Assembly: GCA_963700255.1 (NCBI GenBank)
Contig: CAVOWW010000022.1
Location: forward strand, 62,001 to 126,000
Length of the DNA: 64,000 nucleotides
Reading direction: 5' to 3'
From: UBA10649 sp963700255
Lineage (GTDB): Bacteria; Actinomycetota; Actinomycetes; S36-B12
Below are positions 63,980 to 64,000 of this stretch, piece by piece. The translations under genes and the position numbers were made by a program. Below the pieces are notes generated by a model. That model saw only the letters and a list, made by a program, of their open reading frames with translations. It did not search any database and was not told where the DNA came from. Each line of letters opens with the position of its first letter. The stretch's first letter is position 1.

Positions 63980-64000
63980 GGCAGATGCTCCACAAGGTCT

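Noticed and set aside
1..64000. CRISPR array
   Set aside because: No run of regularly spaced identical repeats with unique spacers; the short repeats found are tandem, paired or palindromic.

Overview
The window is a composite. Positions 1 to about 47,165 are a continuous, gene-dense stretch of a high-GC actinomycete genome: GTG starts are common, 1-8 base start/stop overlaps are frequent, and the gene set is typical of the group (proton pyrophosphatase, MarP protease, Flp/Tad pilus operon, DUF1998 helicase, STAS regulator). I cannot name a genus. At about 47,165 a Crp/Fnr-type regulator gene is cut after roughly 54 codons and the sequence changes abruptly in codon use and gene content. From there to about 53,700 lie fragments of unrelated, proteobacterium-like genes. 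From about 54,190 to the right edge lies what looks like one mobile element of a third kind of organism.

Layout, actinomycete part. 1-4.8 kb: a very large pyruvate:ferredoxin-type oxidoreductase, cut by the left edge. 5-7.6 kb: hydrolase, small membrane protein, broken zinc protease, YbjQ protein. 7.8-10.25 kb: a relic islet bounded by tRNA-Thr and a decayed partial copy of that tRNA; it contains a diguanylate cyclase and a ROK remnant. 10.4-18.9 kb: DUF1801 protein, META lipoprotein, adenosine deaminase, secreted Ig-like protein, DHA2 transporter, phosphoesterase and S33 peptidase. 18.9-24 kb: replication operon topA-tmk-holB plus a cysteine-cluster protein. 24-29.4 kb: hppA, STAS protein and divergent helicase. 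29.3-34.1 kb: Flp/Tad pilus operon. 34.2-38.9 kb: HAD phosphatase, AbiEi-like/DUF559-like protein between 56-base repeats, Fic-like protein, acs. 39-47.2 kb: nhaA, holin-like protein, hydrolase, DUF309 protein, TetR/DHA2 exporter pair, marP, CoA pyrophosphatase, nth and the truncated crp.

Right part. 47.2-49.9 kb is a patchwork of gene fragments (recombinase, TPR protein, membrane proteins, SGNH domain). 49.8-53.5 kb holds a BrnT/BrnA toxin-antitoxin pair between diverged repeats, a fatty-acid hydroxylase family protein and selO. 53.7-54.2 kb is the start of a dynamin-type GTPase. A serine recombinase begins just past the break in that gene, followed by an FtsK-like translocase, an iteron-like array, a winged-helix/nuclease-like protein, an unfamiliar two-gene cassette, a UPF0175 protein and a DUF1156 adenine methyltransferase. 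This is a plausible integrative element with a defence-type cargo, and it runs off the window.

Many genes are split by single-base shifts with intact protein on both sides. They are sparse in the left part and dense after 54 kb. This looks like uncorrected long-read indels, so most 'pseudogenes' here may be intact in the organism. The abrupt joins may be assembly chimeras and should be checked against reads before any biology is built on them.
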